Shown here: positions 59,054-64,000 of the stretch, piece by piece
How positions within the stretch are numbered: the stretch's first letter is position 1
Layout: the number at the start of each line of letters is the position of its first letter
DNA from: Apoderus coryli
Lineage: Eukaryota; Arthropoda; Insecta; Coleoptera; Attelabidae
NCBI GenBank assembly: GCA_911728435.2
Contig: OU452201.1
Span: forward strand, 28,148,001 to 28,212,000
Reading direction: 5' to 3'
Length of the DNA stretch: 64,000 bases
Notes under the pieces: model-generated
Databases searched by the model: none
Told to the model about the DNA's origin: nothing
What the model saw: only the letters and a program-made list of their open reading frames with translations
Made by a program: the position numbers and the translations under genes

Positions 59054-59599
59054 CCTTATACTAGCAAGTTTGGGTTAATCATCATGATTTGACCCGTAGT
59101 ATCTCCAGCTAACGGTTGTTGCATTGTTAATTAAATACGCTGTATACGTGTTTTTTTTAAACGATCTGTTTTTGATTTACTAAACAAACTTAACATTTAA
59201 TTCGTAACTGATCAAATTATTATTAATTATTGCTGTTTGATGAAAAAAAATGTACAATAGTTGTATTAAGAGTGTCTTTGACGCACTGATGTAAATTGCA
59301 GATTGAGCGAAGCAAACCATCACATGCGTGCCTTAAAAATGTACTTCGTTCTCAAAACTAAAATCAGCTCCATTATTCATATAATACACCAGCATCAATT
59401 GCAAACATTGACCTGCTAAACTCTCAGCTGAATCTCATATTGAGTAGGTACTCAAGCCAATTAGTTTATTAAATGTTGACGGCATTTGATTTTTTATTGG
59501 AGGTTTTGCCGATCTCCAAGTGTATCCGATAGGGTTTAGCAGAGTGTCTTTGTGGATCCGGGCTTGAGTTGAATGGAGCATATCGAAAGCTGTGTGGCA
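59054..59599. other. Intergenic stretch, nothing coding that I can support
   Basis: A 121-codon minus-strand frame at 59435-59800 has no recognised motif. Its upstream half overlaps the retrotransposon fragment on the other strand, so it is probably a shadow. Confidence 0.4.
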
Positions 59600-60390
59600 G
59601 AAATGTTTCTTTGCAAAGCTATATGAGTAGATACTCGTTGGATCTCTGTATATTATGCTCCTACATATTCGATCATCGCTTAAAATATCGCGATTTGGGG
59701 TGGGGGCACAGAGATGAATTTTTGTGGTTTGCATTACAATTCGACGCATATTTGACATTCCGATCAGGAGGACTTGTAGATATGTTTTTAGACAAAACAA
59801 TATTCTCCCCGTCCCTTGTATATATCTGTATAAGTTGATTTGTTTTGTTTATAAAAGTAAGCATCAGGCCAGGACTAGTGGAGATAACCACCATTATCCT
59901 ACCCGGGGAAGGGATCATTTGTACTTGTCTCGGCCTAAACACGAGTTCTATAAGAAATCGCCAATCTACTCTGGATACTGGTATTTTAACCTTCTTCCCG
60001 CAAATATAAAGGACTGCCCAACCGAGAACACTTTCAAAAAATCACTAAAAAATTTTTTAACGGATGGCGCGTTCTACAGTGTGCAAGAATTTTCTGCCTC
60101 AGTATAGATAGTGTTATGTTTATTTTATTGTATGACTTAAGACTGATAAAATATCTTGAATTGCTGATGCTCGACTGTGGTCATAATTGTGTCACATTTT
60201 GTTTTGATTTATTTTTTTCTTGTTTTATTGATTGATTTTAGATATATGTGTTGTTTTTATATCTATATTTTATTTATTTTGTATTTATTTAAGTTTTTTA
60301 CATTTATTTACAACCGAACCGTTGCGTGTATTGAATCAATTGACTTTCCAATGTACAATATTTGTATTTATCATCAATAAAGATTATACT
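59600..60390 (+). mobile_element. Non-LTR retrotransposon 3' end, 5'-truncated and decayed
   Basis: Plus-strand fragments read as the post-RT region of a jockey-like protein: YSIIA and IWG words near 59660-59710, then RIFDIPIRRTCRYVFRQNN, ILPVPCIYLYKLICF and SGYWYFNLLPANIKDCPTEN up to the stop at 60107. The frame is shifted and has stops before 59730. A T-rich untranslated region follows and ends with CATCAATAAAGATTATAC near 60385. No catalytic motif is left. It lies only about 165 bp upstream of the kekkon-like exon. Confidence 0.75.
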
Positions 60391-60534
60391 ACTTATTATA
60401 CTTGAATTGTTCGACTTTTCGAATTATCACTTTCACTGAAATTCAATTAATTTTATCAGAAAAACTCCGAAATACAATATAAATTTAAGTTTTAATATTA
60501 TGAAGTTTTTATGTAGCCATAAAATTAAAATAAA

Positions 60535-60549
60535 AATATTCTGTTACAG
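60535..60549 (+). promoter_or_regulatory. Likely 3' splice acceptor of a 5'-UTR intron
   Basis: AAATATTCTGTTACAG ends at 60549, a good match to a metazoan acceptor with a short pyrimidine stretch. It lies 76 bases before the preferred kekkon start. Using it would remove the upstream in-frame ATG at 60500, whose predicted leader is basic and unlike a signal peptide. Confidence 0.5.
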
Positions 60550-60625
60550 ATTCATTGTGGTTATAAAATGGACGCTGAAGACGAAGAAGGCGAGGGAAAA
60601 ACCTACAAATAATTTCTCTACCAAC

Positions 60626-62182
60626 ATGCATCTTGCGCGTTTCGGTTCCATTATATTATTCCTCATCAGTTTTGGCATAGCTACAACAATGTCTGATTGT
60701 CCGCGATTATGTGAATGCAAATGGAAAAGTGGAAAAGAGTCTGTTATCTGTCTAAATGCCAATTTATCAGTTGTACCTCTGCATTTAGAGGCTGGCACAC
60801 AAATTTTAGATCTAACTGGAAACAATTTGGTTACAATAAAACATGATGAATTTAGTCAAGCTGGTTTAGTAAACTTACAGAAAGTTTACATTGCTAAATG
60901 CCGATTGAAAATACTGGAACGTTATGCGTTTAGAAATTTAATTAATTTAATTGAATTGGATTTAAGTTATAACGCTATAAATATGATTCCGTCGCAAACA
61001 TTTGATTCCATACCAGAACTGCGAGAACTTAAATTAAATGGAAATCCTATACAAAGAATATTAAGTGATGCATTTCTAAACACTGCGCAATTGGTTAAGT
61101 TAGATCTGTCAAACTGTAGGATAAGTGCAATTGAGCATAATGCGTTTCGTGGCCTGGAAAAATCACTTGAGTGGTTGAAAATTGACAAAAATAAACTGAC
61201 AGTAGTCCGAGCACAATCATTTACGTTGCTCCAAAACTTACACGGTCTAGAATTAGCAGCAAATCCTTGGAATTGTTCATGTGCTCTACGTCCACTGAGA
61301 GAATGGATGTTGAAACAGAATGTACCATATGATATTCCTCCGACTTGTCAAAATCCGAAGAGATTATACCAAAAAACATGGGATAAATTAGACTTGGATG
61401 AGTTTGCATGTGTTCCTGAAATTCTAGCATACGATAGTCAAGCGCATGGAATTGAGGGAAAAAATATAACGATGACTTGCAGCATAGCTGGCATACCTAA
61501 ACCGGATGTTAAGTGGGTGCTTAGAAATAAAGTGATTGCTAATCTATCAAGTTCAACTATCTCAAGTGGTAAAAAACTTTACTTGCTGCATTTGAATCAA
61601 GACTCAAGTGACTTAACGATATTTAGTGCAGATCTTCAAGACGCTGGTACATATATGTGTACTGCGGAAAATAAAGCTGGTAAAGCCGAGGCTAGTGTTA
61701 CGTTAGCTGTATCAAAAAAACCGTCAGAAAAAAGTATCGCGCACAAAGTTCTTATAGCTGGTATCATAATTGGTGCAGCATTAACAATTTTGTCATGTTT
61801 TGTAACTATTTATGTGTGTGCAGTGCGTAAAAAGCAAATGTTAAAATGGCGAACGCGCGATTGTCGTCGCGATGACAACTACGAGAAAATTGAAATGAGC
61901 CAAAAAGTTGAGCAAAAAGTTAACGGTGGTTTAACCAGAAGTGAATGTGAGTTAGAAACACCGAGAAAGAACGGTGATTATTGTGTAGTGCCTGGTGCTG
62001 ATACTGAAGATGATGACGATGCTAATACGATACCTGTAGGAACGCCAGCCAACTCCAGCAAATCACTATCTTTGGGAAATGGAGATAAAGTTGAACAGAG
62101 TTGGCATCCCATCAAAGGACACAATTTTTCAGATGGCGATGATGTGCATATGGAGAAAAAAGCGCCCCTAGAGTCTAGGTAA
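60626..62182 (+). CDS. Kekkon-family LRR-Ig transmembrane receptor
   Basis: I prefer the ATG at 60626 (518 residues): it has a CAACATG context and starts a typical signal peptide (MHLARFGSIILFLISFGIA). The frame is open from an earlier ATG at 60500 (560 residues, numbering used here). Order: LRRNT cysteine cap (C67, C71, C73, C84), about six or seven leucine-rich repeats (98-250), LRRCT cap (NPWNCSC, C259-C304), one C2-type Ig domain (C327, W339, C387, with DAGTYMC), a transmembrane helix (about 416-440) and a 120-residue cytoplasmic tail with an acidic DTEDDDD stretch. This is the kekkon layout. Drosophila Kekkon1 binds and inhibits the EGF receptor, and other members act in BMP signalling and neurons. 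Which member this is cannot be told from the sequence alone. No frame damage is present, and the coding part is in one exon. Confidence 0.93.
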   Translation: MHLARFGSIILFLISFGIATTMSDCPRLCECKWKSGKESVICLNANLSVVPLHLEAGTQILDLTGNNLVTIKHDEFSQAGLVNLQKVYIAKCRLKILERYAFRNLINLIELDLSYNAINMIPSQTFDSIPELRELKLNGNPIQRILSDAFLNTAQLVKLDLSNCRISAIEHNAFRGLEKSLEWLKIDKNKLTVVRAQSFTLLQNLHGLELAANPWNCSCALRPLREWMLKQNVPYDIPPTCQNPKRLYQKTWDKLDLDEFACVPEILAYDSQAHGIEGKNITMTCSIAGIPKPDVKWVLRNKVIANLSSSTISSGKKLYLLHLNQDSSDLTIFSADLQDAGTYMCTAENKAGKAEASVTLAVSKKPSEKSIAHKVLIAGIIIGAALTILSCFVTIYVCAVRKKQMLKWRTRDCRRDDNYEKIEMSQKVEQKVNGGLTRSECELETPRKNGDYCVVPGADTEDDDDANTIPVGTPANSSKSLSLGNGDKVEQSWHPIKGHNFSDGDDVHMEKKAPLESR

Positions 62183-62772
62183 TGTCAAAATTTATAAATA
62201 ATTATGTATTATTGATTTTTTTAATAAGATTCTGTAAAATTTTAATAATTTGTCATCATGGAGATCCAAATATTGTTATTTTTCCTGTTTATACTATGTC
62301 CAGGGTTGCCAGGTGTGGCGCAAAAATGCCATTCTGGCGCCTGAACCGCCAAATGAGAGCTAGGCTTCAAACTTTTAATGAATATTTTTACTTTATAATA
62401 ATTAACAAGAAATCCCTTGCGGGATTTCGCAGGCGTCTTGTGGTAGTCTTATCTATGACAAAAGTCATTGAGGGTTGTATGAGGGTTGTAAAAAAAAATT
62501 AAAAAAAAATATTTCAAGAAAAAGAAAATCTGAAAATGTTTCTATCTATTACGTTCTACCGTACCTAAAAATATTGAAAATAAATAGAAACATTTTTGAG
62601 TAACCCCGTAGCTCTAGGAGCTTATAGTTTAACTTTCAAAGAAATCTTGAATTGAAATCTAAAGAAATCAAAAAATTATTCAAAATATTACTTTTTTCTC
62701 CTTAACAAAATAAACAAATACATTTTTGACTCACCCCGTATATAAATTTAAAGTTTATGCTAAAAATTGACT

Positions 62773-62995
62773 ACCGTATCTTTCTATTTTGAAATTCGTT
62801 GGTTTAACCAGATGTTAAAATAACCTTAACGTTGATAGTGGTGGACGTTGTTATTTTTTAGAACTACCATATCTCTCTATTTTGAGATTCGTTGGTTGCA
62901 GTTATTATTCCACCATATCTCTCTAATTTGAAATTCGTTGGTTAGAGTTATGATTCTACCATATCTCTCTATTTTGAAATTTGTTGGTTTGTCAT
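62773..62995. repeat. 46-bp minisatellite
   Basis: ACCATATCTCTCTATTTTGA and its continuation ATTCGTTGGTT recur at 62866, 62912 and 62958, exactly 46 bp apart. A diverged unit lies at 62773, two periods upstream. Confidence 0.85.
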
Positions 62996-63476
62996 AATTT
63001 GGAAATATTTTTTTCTAACGTTGGTGTCACTTATTTTACTAATAATTTGCTTGACAGTTACCTTTTGTGTGCGGTAGCTGTCACAGTTTATATGACATTT
63101 TTTGGAATAGTGATATTTATAAAAGGAACGTAGTAGAGTGAGACATATTTTTAAAGATTAATACTTTTTCAATAGAATTTACGAATGGGTACGTTATTCT
63201 TACGATTATGATGTTTTGCTAAGAATATAATCATGAAAATGGGTTTCAAAAAAAAAATCGACAAATTCCAATATAGTTGCACCTCTAGTTTCACGTCATA
63301 ATTTGGTTTTGGTAATATGTTTTTACTAACACGACAGACAAATTGTGTCAAATAGTTTATTATTATTTTCTTTGTTTACATTAATAGTCTAAAAGTTTTC
63401 GGCATTATTTTCATGTTTGAGATCAATTTCTATCAACATGTTATATATTACTTTGTGCATCTAATTTTGACCTCAT

Positions 63477-63556
63477 ATACCGGGTGTTCCATTTGAAATA
63501 AACAAGTTATTTAGAATTAAACGTTCATATAACTTATATTATTGGACACCCTGTAT
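63477..63556. mobile_element. Short ACAGGGTG-end inverted-repeat element (1)
   Basis: ATACCGGGTGTTCC and, 80 bp on, GGACACCCTGTAT form short inverted ends. The type is common among insect MITEs. The interior is AT-rich and has no further pairing. Confidence 0.55.
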
Positions 63557-63784
63557 TTAGTATTGGGGGTTTTTTATATTTGACGTACCAAGTGATGTGT
63601 GGGTATATTTCTCAGCTCAGACTAGCTTAAAAAGAACAAACGAATAGGTGTCAATTTTGTCATTCAAATTATGTCTATATTTTTTATAAAAATTAAAATA
63701 TTTGAAAAACTGTCAGGTTTAGTTGAGATGTACTTTTATGAAAGTTAGGTTTATTTTGAGCGGGAAATCTAAAAATATATTCAT

Positions 63785-63842
63785 ATACAGGGCATTCACA
63801 ACACAACTATGGTTAATTTCTTATATTTGGGACACCCTGTAT
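63785..63842. mobile_element. Short ACAGGGTG-end inverted-repeat element (2)
   Basis: ATACAGGGCATTC and GGGACACCCTGTAT are inverted over 58 bp. The ends resemble those of 63477-63556 but the interior differs. It is probably a deleted member of the same broad class. Confidence 0.5.
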
Positions 63843-64000
63843 AGATTCACAATATTTTTAAAATGTAGCCATAAATCATTTTTATCGAACCCATGAATAA
63901 AACTTTTAGGAAATTAAATAGTTTAGCCACACTATTCCGAGTCGTATGGCGTGAATAACCCTATATAGTCTTTAATGAAGTTAATTACAAGTATTTTTCT

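Larger units (their letters stand above)
62183..64000. other. Kekkon 3' flank and AT-rich intergenic DNA
   Basis: The 3' untranslated region begins here. Candidate AATAAA signals occur near 62579. The 106-codon frame starting at 62182 overlaps the stop codon of the receptor and has no motif. A 46-bp minisatellite and two short ACAGGGTG-type inverted-repeat elements lie further right and are listed separately. Confidence 0.5.

Noticed and set aside
59435..59942. Minus-strand frames over the retrotransposon end
   Set aside because: The plus strand encodes recognisable RT C-terminal sequence over most of the region, so the minus frames are treated as shadows.
62182..62502. 106-codon frame after the kekkon-like gene
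   Set aside because: Its start overlaps the receptor's stop codon, it has no recognisable motif and it lies in the likely 3' untranslated region.

Overview
This window is AT-rich insect nuclear DNA. A kekkon-type LRR-Ig receptor gene, mariner, Tc1-like and pogo-like transposons, Penelope-like and jockey/CR1-like retroelements and insect-style gene starts all point there. The order is not settled: the repeat style would fit Hemiptera, Coleoptera or Lepidoptera. Only about 3% of the window looks like host coding sequence. The rest is satellites, foldback elements and nested transposon remains.

Layout. 1-9503 is a tandem duplication with a 5463-bp offset. Each copy carries a 178-bp MITE with a 7-bp target duplication and about ten 182-bp satellite units. 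10909-11927 is a foldback-like element containing three copies of a 106-bp core MITE, and a diverged relative lies at 58735-59053. 14200-16025 is a dead mariner split by a 5'-truncated non-LTR retrotransposon. 18025-18088 looks like the first coding exon of a SAM-domain-like host gene, ending in a consensus splice donor. 18794-19590 is a long imperfect inverted repeat.

19896-34680 is the most striking object. It is a foldback element with about 85-bp inverted ends whose right arm has expanded into 96 monomers of exactly 151 bp, with no net length change over 94 periods. The array has visible higher-order structure. It probably lies in the first intron of the SAM-like gene, but the exon that would prove this was not found.

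35222-37298 is a 5'-truncated Penelope-like element (RT plus GIY-YIG nuclease) followed by a hammerhead-ribozyme-like core. Three more such tails, without coding sequence, lie at 43.2, 52.6 and 55.1 kb. 38150-39761 is an internally decayed pogo-like transposon with terminal inverted repeats, TA duplications and subterminal repeats. 40881-41830 is an irregular tandem repeat. 42076-42357 is a probable Tc1/DDE_3 transposase fragment. 47428-49926 is a well-preserved 5'-truncated non-LTR retrotransposon inserted in an AT-rich dispersed repeat whose uninterrupted relative is at 45130-46040. 52055-52452 is a Tc1-like MITE. 56118-57641 is a TIR element interrupted by another retrotransposon. 59600-60390 is a further retrotransposon 3' end.

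The only complete host gene is the kekkon-like receptor at 60626-62182 (plus strand). Its coding sequence is a single exon here, preceded by a likely 5'-UTR splice acceptor. No operon-like relationship exists between genes. The themes of the window are nested insertion and expansion of repeats within inverted-repeat elements.
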